The position numbers and the translations under genes are program-made. From positions 186,472,981 through 186,536,980 of the forward strand of contig NC_056523.1 in NCBI RefSeq assembly GCF_019175285.1: a stretch of 64,000 bases of DNA, given 5' to 3'. This document shows positions 35,107 through 45,677 of the stretch, one piece after another. The notes under the pieces were generated by a model. It did no database searches. It was not told the origin of the DNA and saw only the letters and a list, made by a program, of their open reading frames with translations. Position 1 is the first letter of the stretch. Each line of letters begins with the position of its first letter. This stretch comes from Sceloporus undulatus (Eukaryota > Chordata > Lepidosauria > Squamata > Phrynosomatidae).

Positions 35107-38100
35107 AAAGAATGGCTAGAACTCATGAACACAGTTATTAATATGTAATCTAGAGTTACACATTTGTAACTGACTCATGTTCACAGTCTCTATTGTGGGG
35201 AATACACAGGAATCATAAAAGTCTTCCAGTCGTGATTTGCTGAGACCAATGGAGGCCTGTTTTCCTGTCAGTTAGGCCACAGGATAATGATGCTTCCACT
35301 CCCCTCCTGATAGTGATTTCTAGTGTGAGGCGGGATTGTGACAGGGTTCCTGCTTCTGATGATCACAGCAGAGCATTGCTCATAGGAGGGGAGTAGAAAT
35401 GTCAGTCTCCTGTGCCCCGTTGGACAGGACAATGGATCTTTGTTGCTTTTAGCGGTTGCTGCCCAATAAGTCAACACTGGGGGTGCTACTTAGTTGATCT
35501 AGAATCTTAGTGGTTGTTAAGTTATAATGGGAAAATGTCTCCTTCGTTTCCTTTCAAAATTGAAGGGCTGGACCTAGAATACATTGAATGAAAATAAGAA
35601 TGGGAACGACTTGGTATGAGCAAGGCAAAATGCCCTTATTGGTGACATACCCTGCCTTCAGACATCTAGGATTACATCTTGGTTTCAGGGAAATGGCTTG
35701 GTAAGGCACAGGATGAGTTTCCCAGAACTGGCTTATGCCTTCACGCTGCTCCCTGTCCAGATAAACCACTTTGCATCCCAAATAAGAAAGCAGCATAAAG
35801 TTGCACTCACTTTCACAGCGAATCCTGCATTTGTTCCGTGAGGTACTCTTTCCATTTTTGCATGAATCGGTGCTTTTCAGTCGGAATATTCCATAGTAAG
35901 GAATGCCACCTGTAATATCAGAGTACTCAGTATCCATATGACTTGTGTGCATGGCAATACAGACATCTGTAAGAGAAACAGAATGCAAGAAAATAGAAAT
36001 GCAGGAGAATGTTGGGTTCCTAAAATCATTTCTACAGCAGAAATTCCAGAAAAGCATTTTTGGGACTTTTTCACACGCGGACCTATGTGCTTCCATACTG
36101 AAAATGGTTAAAGTGCTGGCATCCCAGAAAAGCAAGCCCATTTGCTAATGGTTATCACACACAAGAGCACAACAAGGGGTTAAAGGCACATTACTTAGGG
36201 TCCAATGTGAATTTGGGTATCAAACGGAGGAGGACAAACCCCCATTGCTAGCTTAGAAATACCTTTTCTGCGCATGCTCCAAACTGTCATTCCCACAAGT
36301 GCATACACACCCAGATGCTCCAGGCAAGGAAGAGAAATGGGGAGGAAAAAACTCTTTGCCCCAGAAGCTCCAGAAGCTGTGTCAGAGGAAGGCAGGATGA
36401 GGCTTCCCTCTGCAAACTCCATCAAACCACACACACACACATGAGAGAGAGAGAGAGAGGGGGGGGGGGCTGAGTCCATAAACCTGCCTGATTCCACAGA
36501 GGGCTGAAACTCCCAAATGCCCTCCTTTTCCAGGACATGTCCTCCATTTCTTCCTCCTGTCCAGGAGGAATGCCAAAACGTCCTCTCCCTGCCTTCTCCC
36601 AATAGCTGTTCCCTTAATTAGAGGCTGGCAAGGGGGGCGAGGGAAGTGTAAGTGTATCCCTTTAAGAACAAGGCTTTCTCCTTCTCCCTGGCACAGCAAG
36701 GAACCCTGAGAAATCTTGAAACAGGAGGCATCCAGAGGCTTGGTTTTCAGATGGCTGCCATTACATGAAGGGAGTGAATTCACAAGCAAATGTAAATGTA
36801 AATACAGTAGTTTTGTGAATTCGCTCATTTCCTGATTCACCTCACATTCTGCATGGAGTCTACAAACTTGTCCCTAATGCCCTGGATGACCTTGCATTGG
36901 CACCACTTTAACCTTCCAGTTTTCCCCATGTGAAAAAGTCCTTAGTGGACTCAGTCTCAATTTTATTCAAAATACTTGGAAAAAACCGAAGATGAGCTAT
37001 TGTTAGTTGACATGTGTGGATTCCATCGTGTGGCACTCGGAGGAATGGGAATGGATCGAAATGAAAGGGAATGGAACGGGGGGAAAACATGTGTTGCCGC
37101 ACGGGAGAATTCCGCCGATGCCACCGGGAGTCCCCAAACCATTCCCCAGCAGCCGATTTTGAAGGACAGTTTTGAACCATCCTTCAAAATTGGCTGCTGT
37201 GGAACGTCTGGGTAATGGTTTGGGAGTCCCAGCTGCATCGGCGCATTCTCCCATGCAGCAACACACGTTTCCCTTCCATTCCCATTCCTCCGAGTGCTAT
37301 GTGTTAAGCTTATATATTTAGTTTTGCTGCAGCTGGTGCTTTCATATCAGGGTTCTCCTTCTTTGATATGCAACTATTAATTCTTTATATCTGTTTCCTA
37401 GGACAAAATTGACTTGTTGCATGTTATTGAAATAACTAAATACTTGCATTAAATATTTTAAATAATAATAATAATAATTGTATATGCTTTTTCTTTCAGT
37501 GATGATAAGTTACACATATTCAGCAAAGATAGCCATGACTATATTAACTAGGGTATAAGTATTTGCATAGGATAATTCAGGGATCACCTGAGAGTGTGTG
37601 TTATAAGACATACATCTTACATCTTCTCTGCATTTTCAATTCTTGTTTTCCCATTAAAGAAGCAAAATTCTTTGAAATATGACTGAGGTTCCCTGTGATT
37701 TATAGGCTATGTGACTTTACAATGCCCGTATGCTGAAACACAGCATGCTCCAATCTGTAGTGTATACCTGCATTAAGAATTTATCCTGCCCTGTGAAAAG
37801 CATAGGACTTTTCTAGACCAATTTCATTTTAGTGTTTTTCAAAGTAGCAGTAGGAGGAGTAGGAGGAGTAGTTGCAAAAAAGAATCCAACAGGAATCCAA
37901 ATTAAACCAGATTGATGGAATCTTTGAGGCATTACCAAAATGTTGACTTATTTCCATTACTCTACTTGGGACTAGCAATTGGATTTACATTAAGGTCCTT
38001 TTCCTCCCCAAATGAGCTATTTGCTTTTTGGTTTGGTATTAACTTCAATGGTATGAAGTTTACCCTTATACTGGGTAATTATTTTAACACTGCTATAATG

Positions 38101-40255
38101 TATAAAAAGTTCACCCATTCTCATTTTTCATGACCTGGAAGAAGAATTTTAATTTGAATTATATGTAGTGAATAATGTCTGTTCTTTTCCAGCTTCCATG
38201 AAACTTCATCCCAATCTCTCTTCTGCCACACATTCCTTCCCTACTTTAATTTTTCTTTTTCCTAGCTGGTAACTGCCACAATCTCCCTCCCTAAGAATTT
38301 CCCTGCTCTTGAATTTCCTCCTAGTTTTGAAGTACCCATTCTTGGTAATTCTCCCAAATGTTGTCCCTAAAGCTCTTTAGTGAGTATGTTTGATTTAGGT
38401 ACAAAAATTCTTAGTGAATGGTGAATCCATCCTGGGATTTAGTTTGAGCTTTAAAGATGCTGAAACTGTTTTAGGGATAGGATTCTACCTATTCCACTTC
38501 GATAATTCTTCTGGAACAGAGACTACCATCTGGAACGTATTTATTCTCCCACTGACATGGAAGCCATCAACCACTACTTCTCATCCCTACTGCTTCTTTG
38601 GTTTATATCCTTGCCATTTCACAGAATCCCATAGTGCCTATGACAATTCTAACATTTTCTAATCCTTTAAAAGCAAAACAACAGCAACAACAAAAACCCT
38701 TCAAATTTTGCAGCGACTTTTTTTTTTACTCTTGATAGCTGATTTATTAATTAGTAGCTAATTGCTGTTGCAATGAGTCTCTCAGTGGACTGTTTCTTGG
38801 CTTTATTACATGCTTGTAGTGACAAGGGAAAATATTTGACAGTATTCAACTATTCTAAAATATTTCAAAAATGGTAGAACAATGCATTTTAAAATTGCCT
38901 GGAAATTGATAGGTTTATGGGAAGCTTTGTCATTCGGGACATATTGTGTGTAAAATTTTGAGAATTTTGCACCAACTAAGTCCCAAACAACAAAACGTAT
39001 TTGAGAACTGCTCAGTTTTTTTAGACTTCCTTGCAGCAGGATGCTAAAATTGCCCACTGTTCCCTTTGTGAACAAAATAAGTGAAGAATTACAGGTGGAA
39101 TTCTCTGTCACAGCCTCCTTTATCTGAAATGCTTGGGGCCAGGAGTGTTTTGGATTTTTTTTAAAGCTTTTTGGATTTTGGAATATTTGGAGATACATAA
39201 AGAGATATCTTGGAGATTGGACCCCAGTATAAACATGAAATTCATTTATGTTTTGTACACACCTTATCTACATAGCCTGGAGGTATTTATATATGTAATT
39301 TTGTGCATGAAAGAAAGGTTGTGTACAGTGAACCATTAAAATGCAAAGGTGTCACCATCTTAGCCACCCCTGTGGATAATTTTGGATTGTGGAACATTTC
39401 AGATTTTGGAATTCCAGATAAGGGAGATTCAACTTGTACTTAGCTACATTGCAGAGGTGCTATGAAGCCGTTCTAGCAAATTGTGGGAATGCATAACAGA
39501 GCGTTGTCAAGAGTGTCTTGTGGGTGCTGGGCTCTACTCTTGCTTACCAGCACTCCCTAGCCAGTGTCCCACTGTGCATTGGACTCTACCAATATGCCTC
39601 TGTGCTCCCTAGCAGCTATCCCAATGCACATTGGTCTTGATACACAATGGTCACTGTATTGGCTCTTCTACATACTATTATCATGACAATCCCTTGCTAA
39701 TTATGGATATTAGAGATTGGCTAAATTCTGTTTTCCCTAGAGATAAATCCACTTATAAACGTCTAAGTCTCCAAGTGAATTTTGCCCCTCATCCCTGGAT
39801 CACATCATTGTTTGTCACTGATGGCTGCCTTAACATTGTCGTTCTCTGCCCTGGGATTGTTATATAAGGTAGAATATCAGTAGAACTAAGCAAATAAATT
39901 ATAAATAATTCCATTTTCTGAAACTGGACATGTGACATGAAAATGTTCCTCAATATCAGTAAAGATAACAAACATTTCTCAAGCAATCACTTGTATACAT
40001 GGGAACAAAAATATATATAAACCACACACTCTTCCCTGAAAAGCCTACGATAAATTGGATATTAATTTAATTAATCCTCACAGTAGAAGGTAAGATATTC
40101 CATCACAAGCAGAACTCACAGTGACTTAAAGGAATTTTTCCACTGCTATCCAGTCCAAGACTTCTCAGATAGTAAAACAATTCACATAGTTCAAATATTC
40201 TGGCTTCAGCTGCTAAAACCAGTAAGCAGAATAGGGAATGGTGAAGCATCATCAT
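29373..40255 (-). CDS. Lysozyme/alpha-lactalbumin-like secreted protein, non-catalytic (copy C)
   Basis: Exons are 40255-40120, 35966-35811, 33792-33714 and 29517-29373 (136, 156, 79 and 145 coding bases), giving 171 residues. Three ATGs stand in a row; the first gives the family's 18-residue signal (MMMLHHSLFCLLVLAAEA) before RIFELCELF. Glu35 is Thr in the stretch MHTSHMDT, which mirrors alpha-lactalbumin FHTSGYDT; the Asp52 equivalent is Tyr (IPYYGIF), and Trp62-Trp63 are Asp-Ser. The calcium loop is FLDDNIKDD. All eight cysteines are present, the last pair in PHHKKYC and ISSRC. A 28-residue tail follows the last Cys (KYFFQRDKWFHILSRKGIQ and so on) and aligns with the tail of copy B. Introns 2 and 3 carry a solo-LTR-like segment and a 1.7-kb inverted-repeat element. 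A clean TATA box lies upstream. It reads as an expressed but non-enzymatic secreted protein; the role is not known. Confidence 0.87.
29578..29606. repeat. (ATTCT)n microsatellite
   Basis: Five to six ATTCT units just upstream of exon 4 of copy C, in its intron 3. A 14-base G run lies at 29817-29830. Confidence 0.85.
29852..30562 (+). repeat. L2-like LINE 3' part
   Basis: Begins GGATTACTGTAATGTGCTCTA and continues through LINE blocks to CTCCATTGGCTGCCAGTC, GTCCTGGTTTTGACCTATAA and a noncoding end with GCTGTTCACCACCTTGAGTC and an A-rich tail. Matches, in the opposite sense, bases 1-170. In intron 3 of copy C. Confidence 0.65.
30719..30776. repeat. (TTTC)n microsatellite ending in an assembly gap
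   Basis: TTTC units run from about 30719 to 30766 and are followed by ten N (30767-30776). The true length of the array is unknown. It lies in intron 3 of copy C. Confidence 0.95.
30820..31168. mobile_element. Nonautonomous DNA element, relative of 21962-22307
   Basis: Left end GGGGCCATAAAGACTGCC, right end GGCTGGTCTGTACAAGCCC; shares CTTTGGAGGGCGCAAAAAGG and GGTGCCCCTTTGG with the other copies. Confidence 0.55.
31930..33672. mobile_element. 1.74-kb element with about 150-bp terminal inverted repeats
   Basis: Left arm 31930-32080 (GGAGCTTAACCCATGGCTTA...) and right arm about 33512-33672 are closely complementary for roughly 150 bases. Both hold TTACCTCTACC, CTTAAATCTTAATT, GGCATCCTG, AATTTGCC and CCAGGAGTGCTCC. 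Inside are a short palindrome at 32220-32285, a GC-rich MITE at 32503-32744 and an AT-rich (TAA)n patch at 32893-33030. No transposase is visible. It abuts exon 3 of copy C (exon end 33714), so it fills the start of intron 3. Confidence 0.75.
32503..32744. mobile_element. GC-rich MITE, 242 bp, nested copy
   Basis: Same family and length as 16467-16708: CAGTGCGCCCGCGTCAGATG start, AGGTGAGGTTCCACTG end, TA on both sides. Nested inside the 31930-33672 element, so it is the younger insertion. Confidence 0.75.
33865..34718 (+). mobile_element. Solo-LTR-like segment, 854 bp
   Basis: Bounded by perfect 8-base inverted ends TGTTGCTG and CAGCAACA, in the TG...CA form of retroviral LTRs. An AATAAA lies at about 34646, followed by a GT-rich stretch, as in an LTR polyadenylation region. 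Flanks GGTTC and AGCTC may be a decayed 5-bp duplication. ERV- or gypsy-type; no internal coding part seen, so a lone LTR fossil. In intron 2 of copy C. Confidence 0.55.
35068..35103. repeat. (GA)n microsatellite
   Basis: About 17 AG units in intron 2 of copy C. A shorter (CA)n(GA)n(G)n run lies at 36427-36470. Confidence 0.9.
37020..37312. mobile_element. Palindromic MITE with long arms
   Basis: Arms at about 37037-37165 and 37172-37305 share, as complements, CACTCGGAGGAATGGGAATGG, TGTTGCCGCACGGGAGAATTC and GTCCCCAAACCATTCCC. The centre (AAGGACAGTTTTGAACCATCC) is a short spacer. Confidence 0.65.
39120..39437 (+). mobile_element. Tigger/pogo-like element
   Basis: TTTATCTGAAATGCTTGGGG, TTTTGGAATATTTGGAGATAC, AAATTCATTTATGTTTTG and an end GGAATTCCAGATAAGGGAGA that mirrors the start. 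The same family is at 18634-18972. Intron 1 of copy C. Confidence 0.7.
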
Positions 40256-40297
40256 TGCTGCACGTCTTTGGAGAGTGGTGTGCCCAGAGTGCAAGGG

Positions 40298-40305
40298 TTT
40301 TTATA
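40298..40305 (-). promoter_or_regulatory. TATA box of copy C
   Basis: The minus strand reads CTATAAAAACCC, 43 bases upstream of the ATG. The flank (GTGC, AAGGGTTT on the plus strand) is recognisably homologous to the copy D promoter, where the TATA itself is gone. Confidence 0.7.
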
Positions 40306-42257
40306 GTTCATGGCTTGAGGCTGTTCACTGCTTTGCAAAAAGCATCCTTGGCTCATCAGAAAGGTCTTAGAGGTGGATTAACTCCTCTAGCGACAAGTTG
40401 GCACTTACCTATATGCTCTGCTGCAGGAACAATTTTTTTTTAAATACCCACATCCTCCCACATCAAACGTATATCCCTCTTGCAACAGTGGGTCTTCTAT
40501 CTTTTTGGGGGGGGTCATACTTTATCTATGGACAATCTCTCCATAATACAGTAAAAGTGATTACCTTACCTGACTAAACATATTGTTCTCTTCTCCTGTG
40601 TCATCTGGCACTTGTTTGGAGTGAAACAATACCTTTAAAATATAATGTGATATTTAAAAGAGCTTTCTGGGCTACTCCTCTGGATCATGGGCTTCATAAA
40701 TAAATAAATAAATAAATAAATGAAAAATAAAAAAATTAATTTATTTTTATTTCCCGCCTCTCCATGCAGATCGAGGTGGGATCACAACCAGATAAAATAC
40801 AGTCGCCAATACGAATAAACAATACAATTATAATCAAAAATAATAATTCCAACAAAAACCCTAACCCTCCCATAATACAATAATAAAATTAGCAGTAAAA
40901 TTTTCATCTGATCGTGATCAATGGTCTGGGGCATTGAGGTGGATGGGACTATATTACACAGGGTCAGAGGGGAACACAGACCTCTAAAGTGGCTAAGATG
41001 TGGCTACATATTGTGGAGGGCAGGAGGACAAGCAGGGACACATTGGAAAATGGAATAGATGTACTCATGTCAGTGAGTGGAAGAACAGAGGAGGCCCTGT
41101 GGGGAGGCAGGGGGAAGCAAGGGAAAAGGGAAAACATGCACCAAGGGTGGAGTAGCAGATAACAAAAAGCCATGGATGAAGGTAGAAAAATTGAGAGAGC
41201 TGGTATGACGGTCCAGCATAAGGTGGAGAGAAAGAGCAGTGGCTGTTAGTGTTCCCCATGTCAGCAAGGCAATGAGTCCACTCCAGGTTTTATTCTGAAC
41301 AATTAAAAAAGGTGCAAAAGGAGTAGGGTATATCACTTTAAAAATTCAGTATATACCCCAGGGTGGATTTACCATTCTACAGACATGGGATACCATAGTC
41401 ACCACTCAGAGGAAGGGAGATTTGGGATAGGGAAAAACTGTCCAAGAAAAAAGTTTCTTTTCTGTGACTGAGGTTTTGTTGGAGTAAAATTGTTTGTTCA
41501 TGGTATATTTTATTTTCTTATTTCCTTTAGGGCTCAGACACCACTTCACATTACCTCAGGTTTGTGGGAAAATTTCTAATCCCACAGCCTCATCAGTTTG
41601 CCTTCTTTGAAATACATGTTCTGTGACCCATCATGCCCACCATGGCAGCCATTATGCATTTCCCCGATGACATCCATTTTGTGATGGCAGCCACAACATT
41701 TTCTCAATAATTCAAATGTGCCACAAAATTAATTATTTCATTAGAGAATGTTACATTTGAAGAATGCGTGGGATGAAGACTGGAGAAAATCTATGAAGCC
41801 TCACAATTGCTAGATACCTTGTAAAAAGGACTGACAACGTGGCCTTTAAAAAAATGGACACACACATCTTTTTTCCCCAATTTCCTGACTTCTCCTTTTG
41901 TTTCTTTTAATGATGGCATCTGTTTCCATGCCAGGATTTATCCTGTAATGATTTTAGGACTGTTGATGGACATCGTGTAGAAGTACATACAGAATTCCCA
42001 ATTCCTCAAAGATTTCCTCCTTAGAGTTTCATAGAGAATGCTGCAAATTATAACCCAAGTCTAGTCTAAACATCACCCATCGGGGTGAGAGTCTAGAAGC
42101 ACCTGATGTCAGTCCTTCACCACTGCCTATTTTCCTTGCCTTCAAGCAAAATCTCTGAGCCTATGGGCAGAGTAGTTCATAAAGTCCTCTGTCCATTTCT
42201 GACTATACACTTGGGATGCTCACAATGACTTGACTTTGGCCATCATAGCCCACAGTT

Positions 42258-42301
<44 letters not shown>

Positions 42302-42302
42302 T
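42258..42302. repeat. (TTTC)n microsatellite
   Basis: Eleven TTTC units, the same motif as the array that ends in the assembly gap at 30767. Confidence 0.9.
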
Positions 42303-42596
42303 GTGGTGAGATGGAGAATGTCTGTCCTCCCAGAAATTGCTTGACTGCAGCTCCCATCAGCCCAACCCTCTTAGTCAGTGGTGGAGAACAATGGGAGTTC
42401 CTGCCCAAAAAATACCTGGAAAGATACAGATTCCCCATCCTTGATTTATAGTACAAAATCTGTCCTCCCCCCCCCCTTAATCAATGCAAAGTACTTGTGG
42501 TTTAAGATGAAGAAGATTGTGGTTTCTTAAGGTGTATTATCAGAGTTAAGAGTTCCACTCAGAGCAAGACTCTAGACCATGAGGTCCCTGCTAATA

Positions 42597-42851
42597 CAGT
42601 GGTACCTCGGGATACGAAATACCCAGGTTACGAATTTTTCGGGATACGAAAAAATCCCATAGGGATTTATTGTTTCGGGTTACGAAAGTTTTTTCGGGTT
42701 ACGAAAAAACTCCGGCGCTGTTTTAAATGGAGCCGCGGCAGAGCCGCGGCTTTTTCCCCATTAGCGCCTATGGCAATTCGGCTTACGAAGGTTTTTCGGG
42801 TTACGAAATTAGCCGCGGAACGAATTAATTTCGTAACCCGAGGCACCACTG
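42597..42851 (-). mobile_element. CpG-rich palindromic MITE, second copy, 255 bp
   Basis: CAGTGGTACCTCGGGATACG start and GAGGCACCACTG end with TA duplications; inverted with respect to 7275-7528 and of nearly equal length. Confidence 0.8.
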
Positions 42852-43956
42852 TAGTTATTTTGAGACATTTTTCTGATAATATGGTATTTCTTGATAAGGA
42901 GACTTTTGTTGCTTTTTTTTTTACGATGTGCATTGTCGAATGAAGAACAGTTTGTTCTTACCAAAAAGGAGATCTCATATCTGCTCCCATTTTATAAATC
43001 AGTCAGCTTAACTCTAAATCGCAACACAAGCAGCTGTTCTTGTTGTGGGTGACAGATCCCTTGCAGTCAGAGTGATAGACCAATATAAGCATGGTTGAGC
43101 ATAATTCTGAGTTCATTTTTTGCAGGATTGTGCCAGTTTGAGAAGAAGAGACTACACCAGTGGTTTCCAAACTCTGGTCTTCCAAGTGTTTTGGACTTCA
43201 GCTCCCAGAAGCCTCAGCCACTTTTGGCAATAATCAGGGATTCTGTGAGATGAAATTAAAAATACCTGGCAGACCAGTGCTCAGGAACCATTAGCCTACA
43301 CACCTGTTCTCCCTCACCATCCCATCTCCAAACAGTTTTCCTATTAGGCCAGGAAATTGAAACAAATATTCTTTGTCTTTTGGACATGTAAACCTTGCTT
43401 CATTTGTTAAACTCTAATCTGCTGTATATTTGAACCGGCTGACAGTCTTGATTTTTGAGAACTCATCCATCTATGAATGGCTAGAGAACTGTCACCTCCC
43501 ATACATAAGAGACCGTAATGTTTTTGTGTTTGATCGTGATGATAATGATGGTGGCGGCGGTTGTGGTGGGAGCAGCACTCTTTGGCATTTAAAATATATG
43601 ACCTTTCTGGTGTCCATACACTTGGATAGCTGAAATTACCTGGAAACCCTTTGAGCTATTTTTCTTGGGCCCATTCACACTACATAATTATAACACTATG
43701 ATTCCACTTTAACTGCCATGGTTCTACTTTATGGCATTTAGAATTTTCAGTCAGGAAGCTCTAATGCCTCTCTATGCTACAAACCCGAGGATTCCAGAAG
43801 ATGTAACCATGGCATTTAAAGTAAAATCATAGTGTTATAATCATTGATCATACTGATGGATGACATGTCCAAGAGGCCAAAGAAAATGTTACCTTTCTAA
43901 TTTTTCTGGACCTCTCAGTATACTGTCAATCAAGTCACCCCAATAGGCTATCCAAG

Positions 43957-44158
43957 GAGATTATCACACTGGAAAAATTGACAGGACATGCCACTATTAC
44001 TACTGCACTAGTGTCGCCATAATCTCATCATCATTGGGTAAATAAAAAAGAATTCTACAACCACTTTTTATTTGTGGGACTTTCCTGTGAATAAAAAGTG
44101 GCCATCGAATTCCTCTTTATTCATGTTCCCATCAGTTTTCCTGGTGTGATAATCTCCC
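43957..44158. mobile_element. MITE with GGAGATTATCACACTGG ends
   Basis: GGAGATTATCACACTGG at the left faces CCTGGTGTGATAATCTCC at the right. The 'TTATCACA' end type recurs at 47079-47392 and singly near 57107 and 63836. Confidence 0.6.
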
Positions 44159-44735
44159 AAAACAGGGAGAGAAATGAACAAATAATCTCATGTCTACAAC
44201 TTTTAAACATTCCATATGGCTTTTTAACCTTTCTGAGACACATCTTCATTCTGTTCCATTCCAACATCAGTTTGTGAATTTGGATTTCAGAGATCAGCCT
44301 GAAATCCATACAGATTTCCATATGAATTTATTCTTCCGTGTGCCATTTCACCTACATTTTTGTATCCATAAACTTACAACAACAGAAGCAGACACAAACA
44401 GCACACATTAGCATTATAAAATGTATATTTGACAAAAATTCTATCTCAGTAGAAATGTGTACAAATATTCCTTTTTTGTGGGCATTTTGTGACTTGCAGA
44501 AATTCAGAGATGTGGGGAAAATAAAGGAAAATGGCAGTTTGTATATTGGTTCAGTCAATGTACATTAGGTTTCTTTATAGATGATGATGAATTTAGTATC
44601 AAAATACTAGAAATAATGGAATCTTCTTTCTTTGGGAGACTGGCCACAGTGCGTTAGCAAATAGACATTTATAGCACAAAGGATCCAGTTGGGGAAAGCA
44701 AGAGAAGTAATCTAGCATGAAACTGCTAATCTATA

Positions 44736-45026
44736 CAGTCAGCCCTCAGTATCTGTAGGGGATCCGTTCTGGACTCACCCTCCACGCCTGCGAATGCCAA
44801 AAGAGATTGTGGATCAGAAGTCTGCATTGTCCGCAGTGGAGGTGCGGCCACAAGGCTGTGCCACCACTGGGCACAATGGGTCCCTTCCTTCCTTCCTTCC
44901 TTTCTTCCTTCCTTCCTTCCGGCTCTCACCGGTGGCAGGCAGGCGTCCTACTCCTCCACAACTGCTGCTTCCTCCTCCTCCTCCTCTTTCTCTTCCTCAT
45001 GGCTTTTCCTCCTCCTGCTTCTTTCC

Positions 45027-45059
<33 letters not shown>

Positions 45060-45385
45060 ATTTCTTCCCCTTCCTCCTACCTCTTCCTCCTCCACTTCTT
45101 CCCCTTTATTCTTCCTCCCCTCCTCCTACCGTTTCTTCCTCCTCCTCCTCCTCCTCCCATTTCCTCCTCCTCCTCCTTTTGTTTCTTCCCCTCCTCTCCT
45201 CCTCTTCCTCGTCCTCTTCCTCCACCTCCTCCTCTTCCTCCTCCTCTTCCTGTTTCTTCTTCCTCCTCCTGCTTCTTCCTCCTCCTGCCTCTTCCTTCTC
45301 CCCTGCCGCTGCCTCATTGCAGGCTTGCTGTCCACGGAAGCTTGAATCCGTGGATGGCATGTCTGTGGATACTGAGGGTGGACTG
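44736..45385. mobile_element. Tigger-like MITE expanded by pyrimidine repeats
   Basis: Ends CAGTCAGCCCTCAGTATCTG and TGGATACTGAGGGTGGACTG are inverted repeats. Between them lie a (CCTT)n tract (44881-44925) and about 330 bases of CTC/TTC-rich DNA (44970-45300). Long open frames here are low-complexity Pro/Ser/Leu-rich artefacts. It lies just downstream of copy B. Confidence 0.7.
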
Positions 45386-45677
45386 TGCTTATTACATTTT
45401 GGAAGAGTTTTTTTTAATTAAAAAAAAATCCAACTCAATCAAAATGCAACAATAAGTCCATCCATTCAGCTTTCATTTCAGTTCATATCAACCTGACTAC
45501 ATATTAATGCACTTAACTAGGATCTTGGATGAGATGTTGAAAATTTTGATTATATTCTGATACATTGTTGATGTAATTAATAAAGGAATCCATTTATCTT
45601 TGAAAGAGTCATGTGTGATGCATTCATCTTTGGGAAGCATTTTGAAGCACATAAGAATGCAAATGAACACTCATTTG

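Larger units (their letters stand above)
35967..40119. other. Intron 1 of copy C
   Basis: A 4.15-kb intron. It holds the CA/GA/G run at 36427-36470, a palindromic element at 37020-37312, a Tigger-like element at 39120-39437 and otherwise AT-rich sequence (37320-39110) in which I see nothing. Confidence 0.6.
40306..45677. other. Intergenic region between copies C and B
   Basis: No gene seen. It holds an A/T-rich LINE-tail-like stretch (40690-40910), a repeat remnant at 41200-41400, a (TTTC)n tract at 42258-42302, the second CpG-rich MITE, MITEs at 43157-43303, 43670-43850 and 43957-44158, and a MITE swollen by pyrimidine repeats (44736-45385). Stretches 41410-42250 and 44170-44730 show nothing recognisable. 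Confidence 0.5.

Noticed and set aside
35554-36141. 195-codon minus-strand open frame
   Set aside because: It is exon 2 of copy C read through both splice sites; only 35966-35811 is coding.
36195-36840. Minus-strand open frames of 135 and 152 codons
   Set aside because: They overlap each other in different frames across a CA/GA/G simple-sequence run; no conserved domain, no splice support.
44794-45421. Open frames of about 180-200 codons rich in Ser, Leu and Pro
   Set aside because: They translate the pyrimidine repeat inside a MITE; no domain and no splice context.
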